A stretch of 9,868 nt of DNA, taken from the NCBI GenBank assembly GCA_025929005.1, contig JAICND010000025.1:1-9868 (forward strand), in the 5' to 3' direction. Position numbers and translations under genes: made by a program. Every line of letters starts with the position of its first letter. Position 1 is the stretch's first letter. The stretch is from Acidimicrobiia bacterium (GTDB taxonomy: Bacteria; Actinomycetota; Acidimicrobiia; Spongiisociales; ZC4RG35). This document shows, in pieces, positions 1 to 6,364 of this stretch. The notes under the pieces are model-generated. The model was not told the DNA's origin and made no database searches. It was given only the letters and a program-made list of their open reading frames with translations.

Positions 1-73
1 ACCCGCGTTTTGGGGGGGGGCCCCCCCCGCCCCCCCCAAAAATTCTTGTGTGGGGGGGGGGGGGGCCCCAAAC
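1..73. other. Low-complexity contig-end artefact
   Basis: The first ~73 bases are runs of G and C (nine G, two blocks of eight C, then fourteen G) around a short AT-rich stretch. The outer parts are near mirror images: the left edge reads cccgcgttttggggg, and the reverse complement of the right part reads gggcgcgtttggggcccc. The rluD reading frame is convincingly RluD-like up to base 74 and then turns into Gly/Pro-rich nonsense. This is best explained as a sequencing or assembly artefact at a contig end (poly-G reads and a fold-back), not biology. Confidence 0.8.
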
Positions 74-637
74 GCGCCCGATCGGGGCATCGATGGTTCC
101 AGTGGGCATCGGCGGAACCCCGTGCACCAGGGCTAGATAGCTCCGCTGGATGCTTCGGCTCTTTAGTTGGGCGGCCAGGAGTCTGTGGACCGGGGCCGTG
201 CGGGCCACCAGCAGCAGTCCGCTGGTGCCTTGATCAAGCCGGTGGACTATTCCCCAGCGTCCGGGGTCACCCACACCCTCTAGATCCGGGTACCGATAGA
301 GAAGTCCGCCGGCCAGTGTTGGTCGACTCGTACCCGCTCCCGGATGTACTACGAGACCGGCAGGCTTGTCGACGACCAGTAGGTATGGGTCTTCGAAGAG
401 GACCTCAAACTCGACGTCGGTGGCCGCCACCACCCGGGATGTCAGCGGCGCAGGGAATTCAATGATCCCTCCCTCCAGACGCTGGCTGGGCCCCACAGGC
501 TCCCCGTCGACGGTCACGACTCGCTCGAACAGGTCCTTGCTGGCCTGGCGGCTGATCCCGGCCAGCTCAGCTACCACCTTGTCTGCCCGCTCGCCCAGCA
601 GATGGGCGGGGATAGGTCTCTTTAACTTCTCTTCCAT
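74..637 (-). CDS. rluD: 23S rRNA pseudouridine synthase RluD-like, 3'-truncated
   Basis: Pseudouridine synthase of the RluA/RluD family, which isomerises specific uridines in 23S rRNA (RluD acts on helix 69). The N-terminal S4 RNA-binding domain spans about residues 8-60 (RADKVVAELAGISRQ). The catalytic domain then begins with VVDKPAGLVVHPGAG at 88-102 and contains the motif HRLDQGTSGL at 132-141, where Asp135 is the expected catalytic aspartate. The last credible residues are TIDAPIGR, near 181-188. The family is usually about 300 residues, so roughly the last 110 are missing. The frame stays open to base 1, but bases 1-73 are low-complexity artefact, so I end the supported coding there. The start is ATG at 635-637, overlapping the lspA stop by 16 nt, which suggests translational coupling. 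No clear Shine-Dalgarno (SD) sequence is visible. The paralogue RluA/RluC cannot be excluded, but the S4 domain and position next to lspA favour RluD. Confidence 0.9.
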
Positions 638-1077
638 GAGCCGATGATCAGGATCGTGACCGCCACGGTGATCGCCGAGTCGGCCGCGTTGAAAGTGGGG
701 ATAGGACGCAGATCGATCCAGTCGATGACCTTTCCGTCGAGGATGCCGGGTCCCCGGGCGATGCGATCGATCAGATTCCCCAGCGCCCCCCCGATGATGA
801 GTCCAAAGGCCACCACCTCATGGCCCGGACGCGGCTTGGTCAGCGACGCCCCTACCACCGCCACCGCGACAACGGCCGCCAGCCCCAGAAAAGGACCGGC
901 GTTCTCGAACATCGAAAAGGCTGCTCCAGGGTTCTCCACGAACCGCAGGGTCAGGATGCCGGGAATCAGGGTCAATGGCCCATCGGCGAACTCCTGAGCC
1001 GCCCAGCGTTTGGTGACCAGGTCGAGACCCACCACCCCCGCCGCGATGAGGTAGGCGGTGAGCTGGGGACGCTTCAA
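622..1077 (-). CDS. lspA: Lipoprotein signal peptidase (signal peptidase II)
   Basis: Membrane aspartyl protease that removes the signal peptide from diacylglyceryl-modified prolipoproteins. Four hydrophobic segments are visible, beginning with LTAYLIAAGVVGLDLVTK. The family blocks are present in order: VENPGAAF, then GALGNLIDR carrying the first catalytic Asp, then VIDWIDL, then FNAADSAI carrying the second catalytic Asp, then a last transmembrane helix. The chosen start is TTG at 1075-1077, overlapping the traR stop as TTGA and giving 151 residues, normal for LspA. A GTG at 1099-1101 is an in-frame alternative, and an upstream start at 1155 would lie deep inside traR and add a non-homologous tail. 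Overlaps at both ends indicate an operon with traR and rluD, an arrangement known from other Actinobacteria. The family assignment is secure; the exact start is not. Confidence 0.94.
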   Translation of the reverse strand: MKRPQLTAYLIAAGVVGLDLVTKRWAAQEFADGPLTLIPGILTLRFVENPGAAFSMFENAGPFLGLAAVVAVAVVGASLTKPRPGHEVVAFGLIIGGALGNLIDRIARGPGILDGKVIDWIDLRPIPTFNAADSAITVAVTILIIGSWKRS

Positions 1078-1490
1078 ACCCGACGCGCGCAAGTGACGCA
1101 CTCGGTCGCGTAAGGCAAGACCTCGAGACGGGCAACGGGGATCGGTTGTCCGCACGATTCGCAGACTCCATAAGTGCCATCTCCGATCCGGGCGAGGGCA
1201 CGCTCCACTTTGCGGAGGAGGTCAACCGTGTTCTGGCCGAGCGAAAGTTCCTTCTCATATTCGAAGTTCATGGATCCGGCCTCGGCGCTGCCTGGATCGG
1301 GGCTGCGCTCGGCCGAGGTTTCGGTCATGCGCGCTTCTTCCAGCTCGCGTTCGTGATCCGCAATCACTCGCTCCAGCCGGTCCCGTTCCGAAACCAGCTG
1401 GGCCTTGAACTTCTTGACAGTGGTAGCGGCGAGTTTTCTTGCCACGCAATCCTCGGGGGGAGGGGGCGGAACATTATCAGCTGCCGGCAC
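1074..1490 (-). CDS. TraR/DksA-family zinc-finger protein
   Basis: A 138-residue protein of the DksA/TraR C4-type zinc-finger family; characterised members bind the RNA polymerase secondary channel and tune transcription. After a proline-rich N-terminus comes a charged helical region (about 20-55, KKFKAQLVSERDRLERVI) that could form the coiled coil. It is followed by a linker and a second helix (LLRKVERALARI). The zinc finger is CESC at residues 110-113 and CVTC at 131-134, a C-x2-C-x17-C-x2-C layout, surrounded by the family phrases GDGTYGVCE and RLEVLPYA. The start is GTG at 1488-1490, behind AGAGGAGG, although the 3-nt spacing is tight. A GTG at 1443-1445 with GAGG five nt upstream would give 123 residues and also fits. 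The gene heads the traR-lspA-rluD operon and is divergent from ileS. Whether it acts as a true DksA cannot be told from sequence; the coiled-coil tip residues were not checked. Confidence 0.87.
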   Translation of the reverse strand: MPAADNVPPPPPEDCVARKLAATTVKKFKAQLVSERDRLERVIADHERELEEARMTETSAERSPDPGSAEAGSMNFEYEKELSLGQNTVDLLRKVERALARIGDGTYGVCESCGQPIPVARLEVLPYATECVTCARRV

Positions 1491-1493
1491 TTA

Positions 1494-1501
1494 CCTCCTC
1501 T
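1494..1501 (-). promoter_or_regulatory. Shine-Dalgarno of the traR/dksA-like gene
   Basis: On the minus strand this reads AGAGGAGG and is followed by TAA and then the GTG start at 1490. It is one of the strongest SD matches in the window, although the 3-nt gap is shorter than usual. It lies inside the short divergent gap to ileS and supports translation starting at or near 1490. Confidence 0.5.
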
Positions 1502-1517
1502 GCCATCATCATCCTCC

Positions 1518-4500
1518 GTGAGCCCCCGGTCAGACTTCACCCGCGTCCCCGCCGCTGTCCGCTTCCCTGAGCTCGAGACTGCGGTGCTCCAATGGTGGGC
1601 GGATACCGACGCTTTTGGTCAGTCGGTCAGGTCGCGGCCCGCCGACAATGAATACGTCTTCTATGACGGGCCTCCCTTCCCGACCGGAAGTCCCCACTAC
1701 GGGAATCTGCTGGCGGGCGTGATCAAGGATGTGGTCCCTCGCTACTGGACGATGCGCGGGTTTCGGGTGGAGAGGCGCTTCGGATGGGATACCCACGGCC
1801 TGCCGATCGAGATGGAGGTCGAAAAGGCCCTCGGCATCTCCGGTCCCCGCCAGATTGCCGAGTTTGGGATCGACCGCTTCAACGAGGCCTGCCGCGACCT
1901 TGTCGCCACCAACACCGAAAACTGGGAGAGGGTGACGGCCCGGGTCGGCCGGTGGGTCGATTTCCGCAACGACTACAAGACGATGGACACCAGCTTCATG
2001 GAGAGCGTCTGGTGGGTGTTCCGGCAGTTGTGGGACCGGGGTCTGATCTACCAGGCCTTCAAAGTGCTTCCGTACTCGTGGGGAGCCACCACCCCGTTGT
2101 CGAACTTCGAAGCCAACATGGACTATCGCGACACCGATGACCCCTCCATCACCGTCCGCCTTCCGGTTGTAGAGAACCGGGGCCCGCTCGCCGCCGGTGA
2201 CTATCTGTTGATATGGACCACTACCCCGTGGACCCTGCCCGGGAACCTGGCGGTCGCGATCGGCGACGACGTCGAATACGTGCGGGTCGACGTCAGCGGC
2301 AGAAATGACTGGCCCGATGGCCGCTATTGGCTGTCGGCGGCGCGCCTGGCCACCTACTTCGACGTCGCTCCTCCGATCGGTGCCAGGGCTGCCGGCTCCG
2401 AGATGATCGGCGCGGCTTACGACCCGCCCTTCGAGCATTTCGGTGAGGAGCGGGATCGAGGAGCTTTCCGGATTCTCTCATCGGATTCGGTGACCTTCGA
2501 CGAAGGAACGGGTTTGGTCCACATGGCTCCCGCCTATGGCGAGGCCGACTTTCTGACGTTGCAGGCTGCCGGGCTCGACGTCCTCGTAGACCCGGTCGAT
2601 GCCGAAGGGCGCTTCACCGAATCGGTGGCCGAGGTCGCCGGTCTCAACGTGAAAGAAGCCGACCCGATCCTCATTCGACTGCTTAGCGCCAAGAAACTAC
2701 TCGTGAGGTCAGAGCGGATCCGCCACTCCTATCCCTTTTGTTATCGAACGGGGACCCCGTTGATCTACAAGGCCATCCCCACCTGGTTTGTCCGGGTCGA
2801 GACGTTCAAGGAACGCCTGGTTGACGTCAACGAGAACATCCACTGGGTACCCGAGTACGTCGGATCACGCCGTTTTGGCAACTGGCTGGAAGGTGCCCGG
2901 GATTGGGCCGTGTCACGCAATCGCTATTGGGGATCGTGCATTCCGATCTGGAAATGCGACAACGCCCACACCGTCTGTGTGGGATCGATCGACGAACTCG
3001 AGCAGCTGTCAGGAGTCCGGCTGGCCGATCTTCACAAGCATTTCGTCGACCCCGTCATGTTCGATTGTCCCGAGTGCGGTCACACCATGCAACGGGTGCC
3101 GGAGGTCCTCGACTGCTGGTTTGAGTCCGGTTCGATGCCTTATGGCCAGCTTCACTATCCGTTCGAGAATCGGGAACGATTCGAGGCGACTTTTCCGGCC
3201 CGGTTCATAGCCGAGGGGCTCGACCAGACCCGGGGGTGGTTCTACACCCTTCATGTCCTCTCGACTGCACTGTTCGACTCACCGTCGTTTCAGAACTGTG
3301 TCGTCAACGGGCTGATCCTGGCGGAAGACGGCCGCAAGATGTCCAAGAGCCTGAAGAACTATCCGGATCCGTTCGAGATCTTCGACGAGGTGGGGGCTGA
3401 CGCCCTGCGGGCCTTCATGATCAATTCACCGGTATTGCGCGCCGAGCCCCTGCGATTCTCGCGGGAGGGGGTCCGCGAAGTCGTGCGAACCGTCCTGTTG
3501 CCGCTGTGGAATGCGTACAGCTTCTTCACCACCTACGCCGAGGCCGACGGCCTCAGTCGAGCCGATCTCGCCGCGGCGCCGGCCCCGTCAGCACGTCCCG
3601 AGATGGACCGGTGGCTTCTCTCCGTGCTTCAGTCGCTGGTGGCCGACGTCAATCAGCGGATGGAGGGTTACTACTTGTACGACGTGGTCCCGCCAATCCT
3701 GGGCTTCGTCGACGACCTCACGAACTGGTACGTGCGCCGCGGGCGACGCCGCTTTTGGCGAACCCGTGGTGAAGACGACACCGACAAGGTGGCGGCCTTC
3801 GCCACGCTCTATGAAGTACTGGTCACCTTCGTCGAAGTCGTGGCACCCGTCCTGCCATTCATCAGCGAGCACATCTACCGCGATCTGGTGGCGCGTCTGG
3901 ACAGCTCGGCTGCAGCCTCAGTGCATCATCGCATGTACCCGTCGGCCAACGCGGACCTGATCGACGTTCCCCTTGAACGGGCCATGGCCACCGTCCGCGA
4001 GGTGGTGCGGCTGGGTCACAGCCTTCGCAAGCAGCACCAGTTGAAGGTAAGGCGGCCCCTGGCGGGTCTGATGGTGGTGACCCACGATCAAGCCGTCGCC
4101 GCGGCGGTGAACTCACACCGATCGCTGATCGCCGATGAACTCAACGTCAAGTCGGTCGAGGCAACTGACTCCGGACGGGGTCTGGTCACGCTTTCCGCCA
4201 AAGCCAACTTTCGGAGCCTGGGTCCGCGCCTCGGTGCCAGGACCTCCGAGGTGGCCGCCCTGGTGGCAGCCCTGGGTGACACCGAGATAGAGCGGCTGTT
4301 GAATGGTGACACGATCGAGGTCGGCGGGATCATGCTTGCCCCGGCGGACGTTGTCATCGATCGGATCGCCGCACCGGGCATGATCGTGGCAGCCAGTGGA
4401 GACCTGGCGGTCACCCTCGATCTGACCTCAACTCCCGCCCTCGAGTCCGAAGGTATCGCCCGCGAAGTCGTGAGCCGGATCCAGCAGCTTCGGCGGGAAA

Positions 4501-4703
4501 TGGGCCTAGCCGTCTCTGATCGGATCAAGGTGAGATGGGCAGCTGACGACGAAAGGCTGGTGTCGGCGATCGAGGAACACTCCGACTACATCATCGGGGA
4601 AGTCCTGGCGACAGTCTTCGAGCGGGCAGCGGATGTGGCTGGCGTTCAGTTCGAAGTCGACCTGATGAGGCTCAAGGTCGAGCTAAAACCCGCGGCGGGT
4701 TAG
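1518..4703 (+). CDS. ileS: Isoleucyl-tRNA synthetase (IleS2-like)
   Basis: Charges tRNA-Ile with isoleucine and edits mischarged valine; class I synthetase, 1061 residues. In order: the N-terminal block YVFYDGPPF; the HIGH-equivalent HYGN at 60-63 (see findings); WDTHGLP; the CP1 editing domain with WTTTPWTLPGN at 233-243 and VHMAPAYGEAD ending in Asp344, the expected editing aspartate; likely zinc ligands Cys480, Cys487, Cys517 and Cys520; RVPEVLDCWFESGSMP; KMSKS at 607-611; and the anticodon-binding domain with NWYVRRGRRRFW near 736-747. The HYG-type motif, DLHKHFVDP block and length match the eukaryote-like IleS2 type, known for mupirocin tolerance. The start is GTG at 1518, six codons before the conserved FTRVPAAVRFPELE block. 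No SD precedes it, so it may be leaderless. The frame stays open back to 1146, but that part is antisense to traR. The gene is divergent from traR (27-bp gap) and convergent with divIVA. Confidence 0.97.
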   Translation: MSPRSDFTRVPAAVRFPELETAVLQWWADTDAFGQSVRSRPADNEYVFYDGPPFPTGSPHYGNLLAGVIKDVVPRYWTMRGFRVERRFGWDTHGLPIEMEVEKALGISGPRQIAEFGIDRFNEACRDLVATNTENWERVTARVGRWVDFRNDYKTMDTSFMESVWWVFRQLWDRGLIYQAFKVLPYSWGATTPLSNFEANMDYRDTDDPSITVRLPVVENRGPLAAGDYLLIWTTTPWTLPGNLAVAIGDDVEYVRVDVSGRNDWPDGRYWLSAARLATYFDVAPPIGARAAGSEMIGAAYDPPFEHFGEERDRGAFRILSSDSVTFDEGTGLVHMAPAYGEADFLTLQAAGLDVLVDPVDAEGRFTESVAEVAGLNVKEADPILIRLLSAKKLLVRSERIRHSYPFCYRTGTPLIYKAIPTWFVRVETFKERLVDVNENIHWVPEYVGSRRFGNWLEGARDWAVSRNRYWGSCIPIWKCDNAHTVCVGSIDELEQLSGVRLADLHKHFVDPVMFDCPECGHTMQRVPEVLDCWFESGSMPYGQLHYPFENRERFEATFPARFIAEGLDQTRGWFYTLHVLSTALFDSPSFQNCVVNGLILAEDGRKMSKSLKNYPDPFEIFDEVGADALRAFMINSPVLRAEPLRFSREGVREVVRTVLLPLWNAYSFFTTYAEADGLSRADLAAAPAPSARPEMDRWLLSVLQSLVADVNQRMEGYYLYDVVPPILGFVDDLTNWYVRRGRRRFWRTRGEDDTDKVAAFATLYEVLVTFVEVVAPVLPFISEHIYRDLVARLDSSAAASVHHRMYPSANADLIDVPLERAMATVREVVRLGHSLRKQHQLKVRRPLAGLMVVTHDQAVAAAVNSHRSLIADELNVKSVEATDSGRGLVTLSAKANFRSLGPRLGARTSEVAALVAALGDTEIERLLNGDTIEVGGIMLAPADVVIDRIAAPGMIVAASGDLAVTLDLTSTPALESEGIAREVVSRIQQLRREMGLAVSDRIKVRWAADDERLVSAIEEHSDYIIGEVLATVFERAADVAGVQFEVDLMRLKVELKPAAG
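4687..4701. terminator. Possible hairpin at the ileS/divIVA convergent junction
   Basis: The sequence aacccgcggcgggtt is a perfect inverted repeat around a single central base; as RNA it would fold with about five stem pairs and a 5-nt loop. It lies exactly where the ileS and divIVA stop codons meet, so a bidirectional terminator is conceivable. No T-tract follows on either strand, so it is not a textbook intrinsic terminator and it may be only a GC-rich palindrome within the coding ends. Confidence 0.25.
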
Positions 4704-5401
4704 CCGCGCTCCCACGGCCGTGAGCTGACCCGGGACGGACCCTCTTCGGTGAGATCCAGCGTTGGGAGTTCGTCAATGATGCTGGCCACCGACTGGTTGG
4801 TTGCTGGCGGTGTTGGCGTCTCGTCTGCCGCCGTATCCTCCGGCTCGGTCGATGTGCTCTCAGCGGCAGCAGGGCTCTCTGGACGCGGCTCGTCCGGGAC
4901 TATCGGCGGCACTGCTACCAGCGGTTGGCGAACCTCGGTTTCGGCTTCAGCCAGGACTGCCTCCATGCTGGCGACGTCGGCTCCAATCGTGCCCGCCAGT
5001 TCACTCAATCGGCTCCTCAGGTTGCTGACAGCCGCCTTCATGACTTCGATCTCATCGACGAGCTTGCGACGCTGCTCGTCGCGTTGACCGGTCAAGACGG
5101 CCGCCTCAGATTCAGCATCCCGACGAATACGGCGCGCCGCTTCTTCGGCCTCGGCTATCAGAGCATCAGCGGAACGCTGTGCGGCGAGAAATGCGCGGGA
5201 GATGGTGGTCTCGTCGCTGCCGCGCGAAGATAGATCTTCCTCGAGAGTGCGAATCCGATCCTGGGCATCTCGCAGGCGCTGCTCATGCGCCCGCAGGGTG
5301 GCCACGACGTCGTCGAGGAAGTCGTCGACCTGGTCTACGTGGTAACCCCGCATCGCCGGAGTGAACTGCTTGTTTTCTACGTCGCCAACACTGAGAGTCA
5401 T
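4700..5401 (-). CDS. divIVA: DivIVA/Wag31 cell-division and polar-growth protein
   Basis: Cytoplasmic, membrane-curvature-associated coiled-coil scaffold; in Actinobacteria it (Wag31/DivIVA) directs polar growth and septum-related wall synthesis. The 233-residue protein begins with the DivIVA domain: SVGDVENKQF (Phe13 in the place of the membrane-inserting aromatic) and RGYHVDQVDDFLDDV at 18-32. A long charged coiled coil follows, about 35-150 (heptad-like EQRLRDAQDRIRTLEEDL). The C-terminal third is Pro/Ser/Thr/Glu-rich and disordered, ending in a short conserved-looking tail (SIIDELPTLDL). The start is ATG at 5399-5401, with GAGGT five nt upstream. A frame extension to 5455 adds non-homologous residues and was rejected. 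It is the last gene of the ftsZ-side block, separated by 64 bp from yggT, where a candidate promoter lies, and its TAA overlaps the ileS TAG. Family membership is clear from the N-terminus. Confidence 0.95.
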   Translation of the reverse strand: MTLSVGDVENKQFTPAMRGYHVDQVDDFLDDVVATLRAHEQRLRDAQDRIRTLEEDLSSRGSDETTISRAFLAAQRSADALIAEAEEAARRIRRDAESEAAVLTGQRDEQRRKLVDEIEVMKAAVSNLRSRLSELAGTIGADVASMEAVLAEAETEVRQPLVAVPPIVPDEPRPESPAAAESTSTEPEDTAADETPTPPATNQSVASIIDELPTLDLTEEGPSRVSSRPWERG

Positions 5402-5426
5402 CGAACACCTCGATAGGAGACCCACG

Positions 5427-5455
5427 AGAATACGGGGGTATGTCCCCCAGGCCAA
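5427..5455 (-). promoter_or_regulatory. Candidate divIVA promoter with hairpin spacer
   Basis: On the minus strand TTGGCC (5450-5455) is followed after exactly 17 nt by TATTCT (5427-5432), each matching four of six sigma-70-type consensus bases and fitting the actinobacterial TAnnnT -10 pattern. Transcription would start near 5420, leaving a leader of about 20 nt that includes the GAGGT SD. The 17-nt spacer contains a five-base inverted repeat, GGGGG-N5-CCCCC (5434-5448). This is a by-eye match without experimental support. Confidence 0.35.
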
Positions 5456-5465
5456 GGACCTTAGA

Positions 5466-5717
5466 TCAACAGATGATTCGCCGCAGTAGTTGGAGACCCA
5501 ACAACAGGACCAGCGGCGACAGGTCGATCATCGCCCCACCGAGGCGCAAAGGAGGAAGTATGCGGCGAAGCGGAAGGATGACGGGGTAGATGATCCGATC
5601 CAAAAAGACCTGGATGCGGCCAATCGGGTGGGTCGACCCGACCTGCACCCAAGAAAGGATTACCCAGGCCAAAACGAGCAGGGCGTAGATACTTAGAAGA
5701 GTGCAGATGATGCCGAT
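5466..5717 (-). CDS. YggT/YlmG-family small membrane protein, unusual start
   Basis: Small two-helix membrane protein of the YggT/YlmG family, found beside sepF in Gram-positive bacteria; its role is uncertain (linked to division or envelope function). The first hydrophobic helix is GIICTLLSIYALLVLAWVIL, followed by SWVQV. A middle stretch carries RIIYPVILPLRRILPP, matching the family's TEP-x-L-x-P-x-R-x-x-x-P region. The second helix begins at MIDLSPLVLLLG. No ATG, GTG or TTG exists in frame between the sepF stop (5736-5738) and a TTG at 5670-5672, and that TTG would cut the first helix in half. The best-placed start is ATC at 5715-5717, with GAGGG (5725-5729) seven nt upstream, giving 83 residues, normal for the family. 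A base-call error (ATG read as ATC) or initiation at a rare codon are both possible. The family call is good; the start is unresolved. Confidence 0.8.
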   Translation of the reverse strand: MGIICTLLSIYALLVLAWVILSWVQVGSTHPIGRIQVFLDRIIYPVILPLRRILPPLRLGGAMIDLSPLVLLLGLQLLRRIIC

Positions 5718-5735
5718 TAGGTGGCCCTCGGCCCT

Positions 5736-6359
5736 CTACTCATCCTCTGGCAGGTCATAGACGCCCAGCCTTGCCAGGCGACGTCTCTCCTCCCTGCTCA
5801 ATACGACCCGCGGTGGCAGCACCACTACCACTCCCTCCGCCACCTTGTTCATGGTGCCGTCGAGGGCGTAAATGAGACCGCTGCCGAAGTCGATTACCCG
5901 GCGAACTAGATCGGGGTCGGTCTGGCGCAGATCAAGCACCACGGGCACCCGGTCCCGAACCCGGTCGGCCAGGATGCGGGCATCGCCGAACTCCTCGATC
6001 ACGAGTACATCGGCTTGTACATCGGATGGACGAATGGCTCGGACCGGGGTGGGCTCGAAGTCAGCCGCATCGCGATACGAGGTGGCGCGATTGCTACCAC
6101 TGGGCGGCTCCACGCGCCGTCCTTCCACCCGTGTGACCGGTTCTACCCGGCGCGGCTCGGAACGGCGGCCGGCATCAGACCTCGCGTAGTCAGGACGGCG
6201 TTGACCCTCGTCCCACTCATCGGGCTCCGCCCTTCTCGGGGGCGGAGACCGGCGCGACGGCGGCGGATCGTTATCGGCCAGGCGCTGGTCGGAGGGATCA
6301 CCCACTTCCTCATCCACCAACCCCAGGAAGACCATTGCTTTGGAGAAGATCGAGCCCAT
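5736..6359 (-). CDS. sepF: Cell division protein SepF
   Basis: Membrane anchor and bundling partner of FtsZ, the main FtsZ tether in Actinobacteria lacking FtsA. The 207-residue protein has an N-terminal amphipathic helix (MGSIFSKAMVFLGLVD, 1-16) expected to bind membrane. A long charged, proline- and arginine-rich linker follows, about 17-105 (PPPSRRSPPPRR). The SepF core domain covers about 110-195, with VLVIEEFGDARILADRV, PVVLDLRQTD, and then VIDFGSGLIYALDG and VVVVLPP, all typical. A short tail ends in YDLPEDE. The linker makes it longer than the ~150 residues of Bacillus SepF but is usual for Actinobacteria. The start is ATG at 6357-6359, five nt after the yggS stop; the SD is weak, so coupling to yggS is likely. 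The TAG stop is in the same frame as the downstream yggT gene. No ftsA is seen in the window, consistent with SepF as the anchor. Confidence 0.95.
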   Translation of the reverse strand: MGSIFSKAMVFLGLVDEEVGDPSDQRLADNDPPPSRRSPPPRRAEPDEWDEGQRRPDYARSDAGRRSEPRRVEPVTRVEGRRVEPPSGSNRATSYRDAADFEPTPVRAIRPSDVQADVLVIEEFGDARILADRVRDRVPVVLDLRQTDPDLVRRVIDFGSGLIYALDGTMNKVAEGVVVVLPPRVVLSREERRRLARLGVYDLPEDE

Positions 6360-6364
6360 GGATC

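Noticed and set aside
10..647. Plus-strand frames opposite rluD
   Set aside because: The minus strand encodes a convincing S4 plus pseudouridine synthase protein; the first plus frame also begins in the homopolymer artefact.
1414..1419. Perfect TTGACA as an ileS -35 box
   Set aside because: No acceptable -10 box follows at 16-18 nt (the bases there are ttcttg/tcttgc/cttgcc), and the site codes for conserved traR sequence.
1453..1468. G-rich run as a possible G-quadruplex or regulatory element
   Set aside because: It encodes the proline run at the TraR N-terminus and is explained by coding; there are too few separate G-tracts for a clear quadruplex.
1146..1517. N-terminal extension of ileS (124 extra residues)
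   Set aside because: The frame is open, but it runs antisense to traR, shows no IleS homology, and the conserved N-terminal block begins just after GTG 1518.
1530..2438. Minus-strand 302-residue open frame opposite ileS
   Set aside because: Lies wholly within the strongly conserved ileS coding region; typical antisense shadow in GC-rich DNA with no recognisable domain.
5461..5652. Minus-strand 63-residue frame overlapping yggT
   Set aside because: Overlaps the YggT-like frame, is proline/histidine-rich and not hydrophobic; the other frame shows the family motifs.
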